Program-made: the position numbers and the translations under genes
Assembly: GCA_009859145.1 (NCBI GenBank)
Contig: VRVR01000011.1
Location: 136,097-200,096, forward strand
Reading direction: 5' to 3'
Length of the DNA: 64,000 nucleotides
From: Andalucia godoyi
Taxonomy: Eukaryota > Discoba > Jakobea > Jakobida > Andaluciidae
Part shown: piece after piece, positions 18,936 to 28,731 of the stretch
Position numbering within the stretch: position 1 is the stretch's first letter
Layout: every line of letters begins with the position of its first letter
The notes under the pieces: generated by a model
The model's database searches: none
Told to the model about the DNA's origin: nothing
What the model saw: only the letters and a program-made list of their open reading frames with translations

Positions 18936-20291
18936 TTAGGACTTGTTGTGCAGTCCATCACGGAAAAATGCAACAACAGCCTCTCGCTGCGCTCTTGCAA
19001 CAGCGTCCTTAACGTTCATTCTTTGCTTCACATACTCGAATGCTTGCAGACCGACATCCGGATGGCAGCAGACCAGCAGCCAGTCCTTTTCCTTGATCAG
19101 GTCCATCATCTCGGCATTCAAAACTCGCTTCTCGCGGTCCGAGCTTTGCCCGTTGAACCCATCTGCCTTTTCACCGTCGTCATCTTGGGAATCCAGGCTT
19201 TCCATGGATTCAAAGGCAGCTGCCTCCGATGCCGAAACATTTGCCTCAAACTCAGGAGAAAATGGCTCTTCATAGCAATCCGGCAAATTGTTCTTGTCTG
19301 CCATATCACGTCGGATGGCTTGCACCAACAGCGAATGGTTCATTCTCTTCCAGAATCCCGGAAGGCGGCCGTCGCGGACCGCAAAGTGAAAAACAAGAAC
19401 AAGGACGAGTCTGCAAAAGCGGGCCAAGGACATCCTTCGAGTCGATGATTGCAGCACAAGACTCTGAAACTCGGGTCTCGAGCGAATTACGCTCATTTGA
19501 TCGCTTGTCATCTTTGCATTCTCGAGAAGAGATCGTCTGCAGTCTCGGAATCTGCAGTTCATATTCAGCTGCTGTGCCAGTTCTAACAGGGTAAACTCGT
19601 TACGAGAAGCAGACTGGGTACTGCTGTTGTTGCCATTTGAGGATGATGGAGATGTCTCATCGTCAGCAACCACTGATTCCGTGGCAGTGGGGGTTGTGGA
19701 AAAAGACGCAGAAGTGCGCCTGGGGGTTTTGGGAGTGGATGCTGTCGGCGAAAGAAGATCCTCCGATGAGCCCCGCTTCCTCGAGGTGAGCGTCATCTTT
19801 CGGCCCTCCTTCAGTGAAGGAGAAGACGCAGCAGAGGATGACACCGAAGACATGGCAGACGTGGTGGAGAGAGATTCAAATTTCGGAGAGATCAAAGTCG
19901 GACTTGTGGTCAATGTTCGAAACGGAATCTTCTGGGAATCCACAGCGACAAACTCAGCAGGATACTCCGCAGATGTCAGGTAGTCCGACACGTGCTTTTC
20001 ATCCTCCTCATTATCGCTGTGTGGGAACGGAGACTGGGAGGAGTTGTCGAAGGCCCAGCGAGCAAACTGCGCATTCTCAAGATCGTCGTCGGTTTGGTCG
20101 ACAAACAGAGCAGAGCACAGATCTCCCAAGATCGTGGAAGAGTCAAATGCAACAGGTTCGGACGACTCCTCAAACGAGTCGAACGAGTCGCAGACGCTTT
20201 GAAGAACAGACGAGCTCATTCTGTCTTCGTGAACTGGAGAAGCGCACGGCGAGTTGAGAAGCGCAAACACAGGAATGTCAATGTGATCCAT
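18936..20291 (-). CDS. Unknown Ser/Thr-rich protein
   Basis: 451 residues from ATG 20291 (MDHIDIPVFALLNSPCASPV). The frame is open to 20708 upstream, but that part reads as low-complexity leader with Phe/Leu runs. Residues 1-220 are acidic and Ser-rich. Residues 180-215 hold SRKRGSSEDLLSPTASTPKT, a cluster of SP/TP sites next to basic residues that looks like CDK-type phosphorylation targets or a nuclear signal. The C-terminal 200 residues are more ordered: CRFRDCRRSLLENAKMTSDQ, ARFCRLVLVLVFHFAVRDGR and DWLLVCCHPDVGLQAFEYVK. I do not recognise the family. It is divergent from the Kintoun gene, sharing a 723 bp upstream region with three phased 10-mers. Confidence 0.6.
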   Translation of the reverse strand: MDHIDIPVFALLNSPCASPVHEDRMSSSVLQSVCDSFDSFEESSEPVAFDSSTILGDLCSALFVDQTDDDLENAQFARWAFDNSSQSPFPHSDNEEDEKHVSDYLTSAEYPAEFVAVDSQKIPFRTLTTSPTLISPKFESLSTTSAMSSVSSSAASSPSLKEGRKMTLTSRKRGSSEDLLSPTASTPKTPRRTSASFSTTPTATESVVADDETSPSSSNGNNSSTQSASRNEFTLLELAQQLNMNCRFRDCRRSLLENAKMTSDQMSVIRSRPEFQSLVLQSSTRRMSLARFCRLVLVLVFHFAVRDGRLPGFWKRMNHSLLVQAIRRDMADKNNLPDCYEEPFSPEFEANVSASEAAAFESMESLDSQDDDGEKADGFNGQSSDREKRVLNAEMMDLIKEKDWLLVCCHPDVGLQAFEYVKQRMNVKDAVARAQREAVVAFFRDGLHNKS

Positions 20292-21014
20292 GGTTATTTC
20301 TTTTTTGGTTTGCGGTGATGTAAACAAAAGGGTACAAGAGCTGACTAAACAAAAAAGCAAATCAAGAAGGAAGAAAGGAAAAGAAAAGAAAGAGAGAAAG
20401 AACAGAGAAGTAAGAAGAAAATAACAGGAGAAACCGAAGAGAAAAGCTTGGATCCGCAACGACGAAGAGGGTATTAGGGGGAGTTTGAACAAACCTGAAC
20501 ATTTTCGTGTGTTTTTTTCTCTCGCGTTGTCAGTGAAACGCGACTGACCCGCGACTGACTCGCGACTGACCCACTGAGCGTGTGAGGCGGACAGATGAGA
20601 AAAAGCAGACAAAAGTCCCCGGTTACGACCTGATTGCTGCACACTATGGGTGGTTAGGGCGAAAGAGAAAAAAATAAAAGACATCCTCTTCCGTGTCACT
20701 TTCCTCATTCAACCTGTCAGAGTGACATGTCACATGTTGTGTTGCTTGACCTGTCGAATTATTGTCACTCCGATCATCGCCGGACCTTTATGATAATGCT
20801 AATTGATCGAGTTGAAACAGCAGTTTCACAAACCGTGTTTCTTTTTTTTCCTCTGCGAGTTCATTAGAGTAGATTTTTTTTGCTGCCTTCTCATTTTTTA
20901 TATTGTTATTATTTGCAATTATCATTTCCTTCCTTCCTCGATATCGGTAGTAAGTTGGTATTTTATTTTGTTGAAGGAGATTCCTCGGGTCGGGGTGGTT
21001 TTGAAAGAGAAGGG
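20292..21014. promoter_or_regulatory. Divergent upstream region of the unknown gene and Kintoun
   Basis: 723 bp between the divergent ATGs. It includes the phased repeat listed next, an A/G-rich tract at 20350-20445 (leader of the minus-strand gene), an inverted GTGACATGTCAC at 20721-20732 and AT-rich DNA at 20860-20930. Confidence 0.5.
20539..20570 (+). promoter_or_regulatory. Three helically phased CGCGACTGAC repeats
   Basis: The 10-mer CGCGACTGAC occurs three times exactly, at 20539, 20550 and 20561, an 11 bp period that puts all copies on about the same face of the helix. A reverse-direction GTCAGT lies just before (20529-20534). This is typical of a cooperative protein-binding site in a promoter; the factor is unknown. 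Confidence 0.5.
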
Positions 21015-22619
21015 ATGGCGTCAAAAGACTCTGGGAAGGTGGAAATGACGCCGGACGAGATGGATCGCTTTGAAAAGGCAATGAAAGATCCTGAATTTCT
21101 CAAGCTGTTTGCAGAGTTTGCAAAAGAGTTGGAGAATCCCGAAACAGCTCGGGAGTATAAACAGTATCTCGATCAAGTGGAAGCGGAAAGTGGTGAGCGA
21201 CCGAAAGCACCGAATGGCGGCGAGGTGATCTTTCCGGAACCTGGATTTTGCTTCAAGGTAAGCTCGACGGAACTTGGAGGAACAAAGGTGTTTGTGAATG
21301 TGTGTTCCTGCGACAAGATCGATCCTCCGCAAGAAGGTTCGAAGGGCGAGTGGAGAGTGCCACTCTCTTTGGGAGCTGTTCGCAATCTGAAAGATGAAGA
21401 GAAGAAAGACACGTATCAAGTGACGGACATTGTGTTCAGTCCGGTTGCGCTCACGAAAGGGAATGCAGATGCGCACTTCAAGAGGTTTTTAATTGATTTA
21501 TGTATGGACTACGTCGAACAGAAGCATGGTATCAAGCTGAAGAGAGAAAGCTTCAAGATCATGAAGCGGAAGAGCAAAGGCGATCCGCAGTGGCAAACGA
21601 TTCGATCCAAGAATGCTCCGGAACTGTCCACCACGTCTTCTCCTCCTACTCAGAAGAAGAGACAACAACCAGCCCACGAGCCCACCGCTTCTGTGAGCAA
21701 ACCTGCTCAGAATAAGAAGATTGTGGAAATTGCATCAAAGAGATTGAGCAAGATTCCGCATTACGAAATTGTGCATGTTGGGAATTTTGAGATCCAGGAC
21801 TTCTTGATCAGCGGCCCGTCTTCTGTGGCGCCGAAACGTTACCCGAAGCAGCTTTCTGTCCGCGTCCAACTTCCAGATTGTGAATCTGCTGCGTCTGTGG
21901 ACTTGGAGATCGAATCTCAGAAAATGGTGCTTGCGTTTGCCAACGAAGAGTACGACAATTTCGAGATTGCACTGCCGTTTGAAGTGGATTCAGATTCTGG
22001 ATCTGCAAAATTCGACAAGGCAAAGAAAATCCTCAGCATCGAGCTGCCCGTTATCCCTCCAAAGGCTGAGCACAGACCACCGGTCACTGCACCGGCAGAA
22101 GAGACAGCCGCAGCAGTTGCCACTTCAAAGCACGAGGCCGCGCCTGCCGCTCAGGACCGTGTGAATTCTGCTGGCCACGACCAATCCACGACGCATTCTG
22201 CAGTCGCCGAAGTTCCACAAGCGCCTTCTGTCCACCCGGAAGGAGTGAAGCCGAGCGAGGAGCATAGATCTGTTCCGGCTCTGAAAGAGCAGCCAAAAGC
22301 TGCAGTAGAACGGAATCAGGCCCCTGATCCAGTTCCTGAACCTGCGAAACCGCTCCCCGCGGTCGAATCCAAGAAGAAGGAGGAGATCAAGACGACTGGT
22401 AAAGACGCCATGGTGCACACCAAGGAGTCTGCCCAGGAGTCTGCTGCTGCCCAGCACACACCGATGCAAGAACGAGGACCCCAGCGTGTCGTTGCGGCGC
22501 AGCCGACAAGCAAAGACGGGAACTTGGCTTCGCAGCGAGCTTCTGTTGGGGATGTGACACTGTCGGAATTCATCTCATCTTTCAAGTTGCGAAACACCTT
22601 GGTTTATGATTTAGATTAG
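21015..22619 (+). CDS. DNAAF2: Kintoun/DNAAF2-like PIH1-domain dynein arm assembly factor
   Basis: 534 residues from ATG 21015; the frame extends to 20880 without a better start. The N-terminus (MTPDEMDRFEKAMKDPEFLK) and the PIH1 domain (about 30-190: GEVIFPEPGFCFKVSS, KVFVNVCSCDKIDPP, EWRVPLSLGAVRNLKDEE, VVFSP-like VFSPVAL, KLKRESFKIMKRKSKG) match Kintoun. Residues 234-355 resemble the CS-like domain that follows PIH1. A Pro/Ala/Glu-rich linker leads to a short conserved-looking tail ending LRNTLVYDLD. Kintoun helps HSP90 fold axonemal dynein heavy chains in the cytoplasm. Its presence implies motile cilia. A general R2TP-linked PIH1D role is an alternative. Convergent with mtIF-2, 104 bp apart. 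Confidence 0.82.
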   Translation: MASKDSGKVEMTPDEMDRFEKAMKDPEFLKLFAEFAKELENPETAREYKQYLDQVEAESGERPKAPNGGEVIFPEPGFCFKVSSTELGGTKVFVNVCSCDKIDPPQEGSKGEWRVPLSLGAVRNLKDEEKKDTYQVTDIVFSPVALTKGNADAHFKRFLIDLCMDYVEQKHGIKLKRESFKIMKRKSKGDPQWQTIRSKNAPELSTTSSPPTQKKRQQPAHEPTASVSKPAQNKKIVEIASKRLSKIPHYEIVHVGNFEIQDFLISGPSSVAPKRYPKQLSVRVQLPDCESAASVDLEIESQKMVLAFANEEYDNFEIALPFEVDSDSGSAKFDKAKKILSIELPVIPPKAEHRPPVTAPAEETAAAVATSKHEAAPAAQDRVNSAGHDQSTTHSAVAEVPQAPSVHPEGVKPSEEHRSVPALKEQPKAAVERNQAPDPVPEPAKPLPAVESKKKEEIKTTGKDAMVHTKESAQESAAAQHTPMQERGPQRVVAAQPTSKDGNLASQRASVGDVTLSEFISSFKLRNTLVYDLD

Positions 22620-22623
22620 AAGC

Positions 22624-22660
22624 TCTCTCTCTCTCTCTCTCACTCTCTCACTCTCTGTGT
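22624..22660. repeat. (CT)n microsatellite in the convergent gap
   Basis: CT repeats with CACTCT interruptions between the stop codons of Kintoun and mtIF-2. Confidence 0.7.
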
Positions 22661-22723
22661 AAAAAACAAAAATCAGCACCGACTGCCAAAAAGCATCTTG
22701 GCAAGTTTGAATGAAAATGTTGC

Positions 22724-25153
22724 TCAAGCAGCACGGTGCTTGCGAACCAGCTCCTCCTTGACAGAAGCAGCGGATTGCGGCACGACATCTTCATCCCAAG
22801 TCCGCTTCACGTTCTTCAATTCATAGCAAATGACTTCGTCATCGCGCTGCGGTTCAATTCCAGATCCGTCGAGTTCCAACAACAAGCCACATTCGTTTCC
22901 TTTTGCGACCTTATCGACATCGTCCTGAAACCGCTTCAATTGCGTAACGCGCAAACCCTCGGCAAGAAGAGACCCCTTTCTATATATCCTGTACAAAGCA
23001 TCGGCTTTTCCTTTTCCCCACAACATGCCATCTACAACCTTGCATCCGACTACAAGGACGCGGCCCTGCACATTTGCATTTGCAGCAGCCGCATTTGTTC
23101 GCTTCTTTGAAATGTTGAAGATTTCGAGTACTGCAGCCTTTCCGAGAATGCTCTCTTCCGTGCGCGGATCCAAGAAATCAGCAAGATGCTGCTTCATATC
23201 GTCAACAAGATGATAAATGACTCGATAGGGACGAACAACAACACCCGGAGACCGAGCGAGCACACGCACATTAAACGCGATGACAACCGCCGGGAGGTCC
23301 GCCATACACGCCTCTGACAGCGCAATATCCGATGCAGACACAGGTCCAACGCCTGCATGAACAACTTTCAAGGTGATTTCAGGATGATTCAACTTTGCCA
23401 ACGCACCAACAACAGCTTCAACAGAGCCAGAAACGTCCGCCTTCACAATGCACGGAATCTCTTTCTTCTGCATGGATTCAGAAGCTCCGTCAGCAACGCT
23501 CGAAAGCTTGGACAAATCAAATTGGTACTGTTTCCGTTGCTCGATTGCACCTTTGGAACGTTCCGCAATTTCGCGAGCCTCTTGCTCCGACTCTACAACC
23601 ATGACAATGTCTCCGGCATTCGGCAACTCCTTGAAACCGGAAATGACGCAGGGAACAGAGGGAGAGCATTCCGCCAGATCCTGGTGCTGGGCACCGTGTG
23701 CATGCGAGACCAGCAGCTCAGAAGCTGAAGGATCCCGCATCGCACGGACTTTACCGAACGCAGACCCTGCAACGACAACATCCCCGACCTTGAGAGTTCC
23801 CATGCGAACCAAAACGGTTGCAATCGGGCCCATCGACTTGTGCAAACGAGCTTCCAACACAACACCTCTGGCGCGTCCTTGAACTGGCGCTTTGAGATTC
23901 AAAATCTCTGCCTGGAAATCGATTGCTTCGAGCAGCTTATCCAAATTCAAGCGCTTCAACGCAGAGACAAGAACGGTCGTTGTATCTCCGCCATAGGGCT
24001 CGGGAACCAGTCCATGCTCCATCAGCTCCTGGTAAACCCTCGACAAGTTCTTTTCTGCACCTGACTTATCAATCTTGTTGACGGCAACGATGATTGGAAC
24101 CTTTGCGGCCTTTGCATGACTGATTGCTTCCACAGTCTGTGGCATTACTCCGTCGTCCGCCGCGACAACAAGAATGACAATATCAGTGCATTGAGCTCCC
24201 TTGGCACGCATCGCAGAAAACGCTGCGTGACCAGGGGTATCAATGAATGTGATGTATTTGGTACCGCCAGCCGAGTCCGGAAACGAACAACGAAACGCAC
24301 CAATGTGCTGTGTGATTCCCCCCGCTTCATGCGAAACGATGTTTGTGTTTCTCAAGGCATCGAGGAGTGAAGTCTTTCCATGGTCCACGTGTCCCATCAC
24401 AGTCACAACTGGCGCCCTGAGTGGAAACTGCGATACTTGTTCCGACGTGAACACCGGATTGTACTTTTGGAGCAGCTCCCCGTAGGAAAGAGCAGAGGAA
24501 CCGTGCGATGATTGATTGTGTGTGGCTGCAGGAGCACCGCTTGTGCCGTTAGCGACATTGTGTGCATTTGAAAAAGGTGACTCTTTTGTTGTGAACGACG
24601 ATGACACGCCTTGCAGCGTTTCCGCTGCGGTTGCTGCGAATGCCCGAATCGGCATGACATCCATATCCATTGCAATTTCTTCTGCTTCGTAAGGGTTCAT
24701 GATGTCCTCCTCCTTCACTTTCTGATTATAATACTGTGACTTGGCATTCGAAGTCAAATTCTTGAGAAGAATCTTTGGACGGATTCCCAACGCGACGGCA
24801 AACTCGCGGATGCTCATAGAATCGACGATTCGCACCGTCTTTTCTGGAGCCACTTCTTCTCGCTTTGACGAATGCCCATGTCGAGGAGCCGATCGACTGG
24901 ACTTGGAAGTTGCTGCTGATTTCATCTTCTGCACTCGATTGGACTTCGACCCAAACGAATAGTGCGGCCCATCATACCCGTCATCATCATTGTTGTTGTT
25001 TTTGGAAGCAGCAGGCCCGCCTCTGCGACTCGCGAATCCACCGGTCGACGCAAAGAATCGCGCCGCTCCACCGACTCGGAGCAATGGCTTAGAAATTCCA
25101 ACAACATCTCCAATGAACCGACTGCATACCAAAGCTGAAGAAAGTCGAAACAT
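22724..25153 (-). CDS. MTIF2: Mitochondrial translation initiation factor IF-2
   Basis: 809 residues from ATG 25153 (the frame continues upstream only to a TTG). The first 40 residues are basic and Ser/Ala-rich (FRLSSALVCSRFIGDVVG), a likely mitochondrial presequence. An IF2 N-terminal module lies near 100-165 (VRIVDSMSIREFAVALGIRP). The GTPase domain follows: VVTVMGHVDHGKTSLLDALR (G1, about 250), DTPGH (G3, about 306), NKIDKS (G4, about 358) and SALKRL (G5). Domains II, III and IV follow, with GSVEAVVGAL and GKADALYRIYRKGSLLAEG. It places initiator tRNA on the mitochondrial ribosome. An organellar plastid IF-2 cannot be ruled out by motifs alone, but nothing else in the window suggests a plastid. 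Confidence 0.92.
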   Translation of the reverse strand: MFRLSSALVCSRFIGDVVGISKPLLRVGGAARFFASTGGFASRRGGPAASKNNNNDDDGYDGPHYSFGSKSNRVQKMKSAATSKSSRSAPRHGHSSKREEVAPEKTVRIVDSMSIREFAVALGIRPKILLKNLTSNAKSQYYNQKVKEEDIMNPYEAEEIAMDMDVMPIRAFAATAAETLQGVSSSFTTKESPFSNAHNVANGTSGAPAATHNQSSHGSSALSYGELLQKYNPVFTSEQVSQFPLRAPVVTVMGHVDHGKTSLLDALRNTNIVSHEAGGITQHIGAFRCSFPDSAGGTKYITFIDTPGHAAFSAMRAKGAQCTDIVILVVAADDGVMPQTVEAISHAKAAKVPIIVAVNKIDKSGAEKNLSRVYQELMEHGLVPEPYGGDTTTVLVSALKRLNLDKLLEAIDFQAEILNLKAPVQGRARGVVLEARLHKSMGPIATVLVRMGTLKVGDVVVAGSAFGKVRAMRDPSASELLVSHAHGAQHQDLAECSPSVPCVISGFKELPNAGDIVMVVESEQEAREIAERSKGAIEQRKQYQFDLSKLSSVADGASESMQKKEIPCIVKADVSGSVEAVVGALAKLNHPEITLKVVHAGVGPVSASDIALSEACMADLPAVVIAFNVRVLARSPGVVVRPYRVIYHLVDDMKQHLADFLDPRTEESILGKAAVLEIFNISKKRTNAAAANANVQGRVLVVGCKVVDGMLWGKGKADALYRIYRKGSLLAEGLRVTQLKRFQDDVDKVAKGNECGLLLELDGSGIEPQRDDEVICYELKNVKRTWDEDVVPQSAASVKEELVRKHRAA

Positions 25154-25791
25154 CTTTTCCCCCCCAACCAAACCAAACCAAAAAATTAATTTAAATTAAA
25201 ATTAAATTAAAAAAATGCGAGAGAAGACGATCCCAACTCAACCTCCCTGCCCCACGTCTTTTTGCTCTGCTGTTTTCAAAATAGCTGGAAACAAAGCAAG
25301 CAAATAGAATCCCAAGTTATTCTTGCGCTTTCTTGACGAATTGGTTTATGCTTCCTGAAGAAAACAGCAAAAAATAAATCCAAAAATTTAGTCGGAGAGA
25401 CAGCTGGGACAAAGACGAGCTCTCGCAGCGATTTGCGAAACTGTGAAGCAAATTGGGCGATTGATTTGTCTGGGTTTTGGTCGGCATTCTTCGACGACAT
25501 GAGCAAGCATCAACCACTACGATGTTTGACGCAAACGAGGTCCAAAAGGGTGCTGCAGGGGAACAACAATTACCTCGTACAGCACCGCAGCCAAACACGT
25601 AATTCGCTCTTGTATTATATTTAATTTAAACAACAACAAAAAATTCGCAAAAAAAAATTTGAGAAATACGCACAAGAATTTTCTTCTCTCGTAAACTTAT
25701 TCTTGTCAAGTCTTTTCCTCAATTGTTTTTTTATTTTTAAAATTAAAAAAACAAAAAGAAACAGAAAGAAACCACAAATCCCCTGTCAAAG
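25154..25791. promoter_or_regulatory. Divergent upstream region of mtIF-2 and NIFK genes
   Basis: 638 bp, A/T-rich at 25180-25215 (TTAAATT repeats) and 25610-25780. A short basic frame at 25276-25598 shows no recognisable domain. Presumed promoters. Confidence 0.45.
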
Positions 25792-26430
25792 ATGAAGAAG
25801 ACGACAGCTAGTTCCGCGCCAGATGTGATTCCTATTGAGAATGCAGCCATGCAGCCGTCTTCTGTTATCTACATTGGAAGACTGCCATCTGCATTCAGTG
25901 AAGAACCGCTGAAGAAGTTTCTTTCGCAGTTTGGAGATATTTCGCGCTTGCGAGTGTCGCGGAATAGGCACACGGGTAAAAGCAAGCACTATGCATTTGT
26001 GGAATTTGCAGATGCAGAGGTTGCGTCGATTGTTGCGGAGACGATGAATAACTATTTGCTAGAGAATCACATTCTGCAATGCTCCGTTCTGTTGCGGAAG
26101 GACGTTCACACTGAGCTCTTCAAAGGATCAGGAAAGCCATTTGCTGCTTTGCCGACGACAGAGCTGCATGCAAATCGAGTGAATCGAAAGAGATCGCGAG
26201 AGGAAGAAAATGATCACGTCGAAAAGCTGCTCAAGAGCGAGTCCGCGAAACGGTCTCGCATTCAAAAGGCTGGAATCGAGTATGACTTTCCTGGGTATGC
26301 AAATGCCAAGAAATCTGAAAAGCCGTCCGCGTCAAGGACCGCCGATAAGAGCGTGACGAAGCATGCCAAGAAGACGGAAAGCAAGCCGAAAGCCTCGGCC
26401 ATGCCTGATAGATTGTCAAGAAAAAAATAA
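25792..26430 (+). CDS. NIFK: NIFK/Nop15-like nucleolar RRM protein
   Basis: 212 residues. One RRM (about 24-100) with RNP2 VIYIGRLP and RNP1 KHYAFVEF, and the family-specific strings LRVSRNRHTGKSKHYAFVEF and AETMNNYLLENHILQC, which match human NIFK (MKI67 FHA-interacting) and yeast Nop15. A DVHTELFKG segment follows, as in NIFK. The C-terminus is Lys/Ser-rich (SRTADKSVTKHAKKTESKPK), typical of nucleolar 60S biogenesis factors. Expected role: processing of ITS2 and large-subunit assembly. The start is the first ATG after an AT-rich leader. The FHA-binding segment of vertebrate NIFK is not evident. Convergent with the TIPRL gene. Confidence 0.88.
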   Translation: MKKTTASSAPDVIPIENAAMQPSSVIYIGRLPSAFSEEPLKKFLSQFGDISRLRVSRNRHTGKSKHYAFVEFADAEVASIVAETMNNYLLENHILQCSVLLRKDVHTELFKGSGKPFAALPTTELHANRVNRKRSREEENDHVEKLLKSESAKRSRIQKAGIEYDFPGYANAKKSEKPSASRTADKSVTKHAKKTESKPKASAMPDRLSRKK

Positions 26431-26650
26431 AGGCATGTCGAAAGCTCATGGTCACCTGTCAATGCGCGCTTGGGAATTAGCGTTCCGTTGAGGTAAATAA
26501 CACACACGCGTGCACACAGAAAGTTACAGTGCGCGTTTTCAGGAAGGAGGGATCAGCGGATTTTGTGGCTTGCGACGTATAGAGAACTGCTGTCAAACAC
26601 CAGTGCACAGTGCATTGTGCACATAGGCTGTTTTTTTAATTGTTTTTTAT

Positions 26651-27469
26651 TTATTGCTTCTGGAAGTCGACAAAACCTCGTTCGCTGAAGATGAGTTGCA
26701 TCTTTTCCAGAAATGGCTGCGGATCAATGCACGTATTCGTCTCTGCGGTGACTGGCATTTCTCGGAGTTGGACCTCCCGGTAGACAAAATGATCCTCCAG
26801 TCGTCCAAAGAACCTTGTGTCGTGACATCTCAGCAAGAGGCCATCGACGCGCAAAAAGTAACGCAGAAGAATTAGAAAGCACGACGGCATGACGCGCATC
26901 CGAGCTTTCAGATATGCAATACCGCAGTCTTCAAGGTCCGACTCAAACAGCACAACTTCATGATAGAACAAGATTGGATCCGGTCGTGTAAGCAGCGAAA
27001 CATCAAACCCTTCTGGAGGTGCAGGTCGGAACCCAAGTTTCGCATACTGTTCATCTCCTGGTGCCACAATCGATGGATCGTCCTCGACTCCATTGCATAT
27101 GAACTCTCCAGAGTATCGGACAGGAGTAAACGTCCAGTCAATTGGACTGAACTTTTTGAGTGTCGTCAGCTCATCCTTGTGTGCATTCTTCCAAACTCTC
27201 GCCGAGGGCACCTCCAACGTCGACTCCTTTGCACAGGTGCACAGCGACCCGGCAGCGGTAAGTGCAATGCCAAGCCCCGAAGCGCGGTGAACGAGGCGAA
27301 CGTGGTTTTCCGAGAAGAGCATCTCTGGCAAGCATGGCGACTTCACCAAATGCTCGATTGCTTCGCGTTGTGGAATCGACGCAATTGGGGAATGCCGGCG
27401 TGTCAGAACCGACCAATTCCCAATGTCAATACGATCATCATCTTTGTATTCTGGAGCATACGTCTTCAT
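26651..27469 (-). CDS. TIPRL: TIP41-like protein, PP2A catalytic-subunit regulator
   Basis: 272 residues. The TIP41 family core is recognisable: LPEMLFSENHVRLVH, DWTFTPVRYSGEF, DPILFYHEVVLFESDLEDCG and then YLKARMRVMPSCFLILLRYF with LRVDGLLLRCHDTRFFGR and VYREVQLRE. Length matches human TIPRL (272). TIP41 proteins bind the catalytic subunits of PP2A-type phosphatases and act in TOR and DNA-damage signalling, usually with alpha4/TAP42. No targeting signal. The start ATG at 27469 begins MKTYAPEYKDDDRIDIGNW, close to the family N-terminus, where WSI/WSV is usual. Confidence 0.92.
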   Translation of the reverse strand: MKTYAPEYKDDDRIDIGNWSVLTRRHSPIASIPQREAIEHLVKSPCLPEMLFSENHVRLVHRASGLGIALTAAGSLCTCAKESTLEVPSARVWKNAHKDELTTLKKFSPIDWTFTPVRYSGEFICNGVEDDPSIVAPGDEQYAKLGFRPAPPEGFDVSLLTRPDPILFYHEVVLFESDLEDCGIAYLKARMRVMPSCFLILLRYFLRVDGLLLRCHDTRFFGRLEDHFVYREVQLREMPVTAETNTCIDPQPFLEKMQLIFSERGFVDFQKQ

Positions 27470-27860
27470 CGTCCCTCCTTTCCTCCTGTTTTTCGTTGAT
27501 TCTCTTCTTCTGCTTTTTTTTTTTTTTTGTCTTTTTCTTTTTGCTTTCTCGATCTTTTTCTTCTTCTTTCAATCGACACAAGCCGTTCACTATCCCGAAA
27601 AAGCAATGTACTGCTAGTGCTCAGTGCTCAGAGCCAAGTGAATCTTTGGCCCACAAGGAGCTCAGGAAGTAGGGGAACTCCTCCGGATCATTGCAAGTGA
27701 ACAGCATTCTCTTTTTATTTTTACAACCGCGAAGTTCACACATAGTCTTACAGAAAGACACATGCCTTTTTGGTTTGTTTTTTGAATAGAAAACTCACTC
27801 TTCATGTTCTTCTTCTTTTTTTAACAGATGACATTGAGCAATGGTGGTGATTTTCTTTGT
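27470..27860. other. Upstream region of TIPRL
   Basis: About 390 bp. Long pyrimidine tracts at 27478-27570 form the leader or promoter of TIPRL on the minus strand. No further gene recognised. Confidence 0.4.
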
Positions 27861-28028
27861 TCAAATGTTTTTGGATGATTTAGCATCAAGGTTGTCTCTT
27901 GAGACGCGAACGGGGACGCCAGACTGTTCTACAGACAATTTGTAAATGTAGAATGCGAGTGCAAAGAGATGCAGTGCCACCAAGACAGCAACGAGCAGCG
28001 CCGCATTGCTTGAAATCGAAATATCCAT
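27861..28028 (-). CDS. Possible small single-pass membrane protein
   Basis: 55 residues from ATG 28028: a short polar N-terminus (MDISISSN), one strong hydrophobic helix (AALLVAVLVALHLFALAFYI), then a Tyr/Lys stop-transfer and a polar tail with VPVRVSRDN. The frame is open for about 80 codons upstream but that part is Cys/Leu-rich and shows no domain. The shape fits a small ER or mitochondrial accessory subunit. No family recognised, and a chance frame is possible. Confidence 0.35.
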   Translation of the reverse strand: MDISISSNAALLVAVLVALHLFALAFYIYKLSVEQSGVPVRVSRDNLDAKSSKNI

Positions 28029-28286
28029 TGAGGAAGGCTGCACTATGTCTACGCTTCTTGCCTCTGAACTCCGAGATATGCAAGGCAGCAAACTGGCAAA
28101 GCAGAGAAGAGAGACCCAGTGACAGGCAGACAGACGCACCCAGATGCTCAAGTTCTGGAGGGCCGGCCTCAAGCCCCTGCCGGAAAAAACATTGAAAAGA
28201 GCCCAAGTAGCCAGAGAAGGTGGAAGGCGCGTGTGCGGGTGCAGGAGACTGGACAAGGAGTTGAAAAGCATCGGTGAGGGGGGAAA

Positions 28287-28550
28287 ATGTCGTTATCAGA
28301 ACGAGTGCAGCAGAAGCTGACGACTGTATTACAAGCATCGATTGTCCAAGTGGAGGAAATGCCAGGCAGTTCGTGTGGAGACAAGCTGCGCGTGCTTGTC
28401 GTGTCAAGTGCGTTTGATGGAAAGGGACTGTTGGACAGACAGAGATTGGTGAACGACACACTGAAAGAAGAGTTTAATGAAATACACGCACTCACGTTCA
28501 AGAAGACGTGGACACCTGCTGAATATGAGGCCAAGAAACACACCTTGTAG
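28287..28550 (+). CDS. BOLA2: BolA-like protein (BOLA2 type)
   Basis: 87 residues, the usual BolA length. It has SLSERVQQKLTTVLQ at the start, SSCGDKLRVLVVSSAFDGKG with the cysteine before the second strand, LLDRQRLVN, and the conserved histidine in EIHALTFKKTWTP. The Cys-Gly-like element and invariant His are the ligands used with a monothiol glutaredoxin to hold a [2Fe-2S] cluster. No mitochondrial presequence is seen, so a cytosolic BOLA2 role in iron signalling or cluster delivery is more likely than BOLA1/3. ATG 28287 is the first start. Confidence 0.88.
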   Translation: MSLSERVQQKLTTVLQASIVQVEEMPGSSCGDKLRVLVVSSAFDGKGLLDRQRLVNDTLKEEFNEIHALTFKKTWTPAEYEAKKHTL

Positions 28551-28731
28551 TTTTAAAAAACCCTAATAAAACCGACGACAGGACTGGATGGCAGGCATCC
28601 CCCCTTTCGCTCCTCGTCCTCGTCCTCTTCTTCTTCTTCTTCTTCTTCTTCCTTTTATGTTGTTGCCTTTCCCCCCTCGGAGCGTAAAAGGTAACTGTAA
28701 TAATAATAAATGAAAGAAAGAAAAACAGAAT

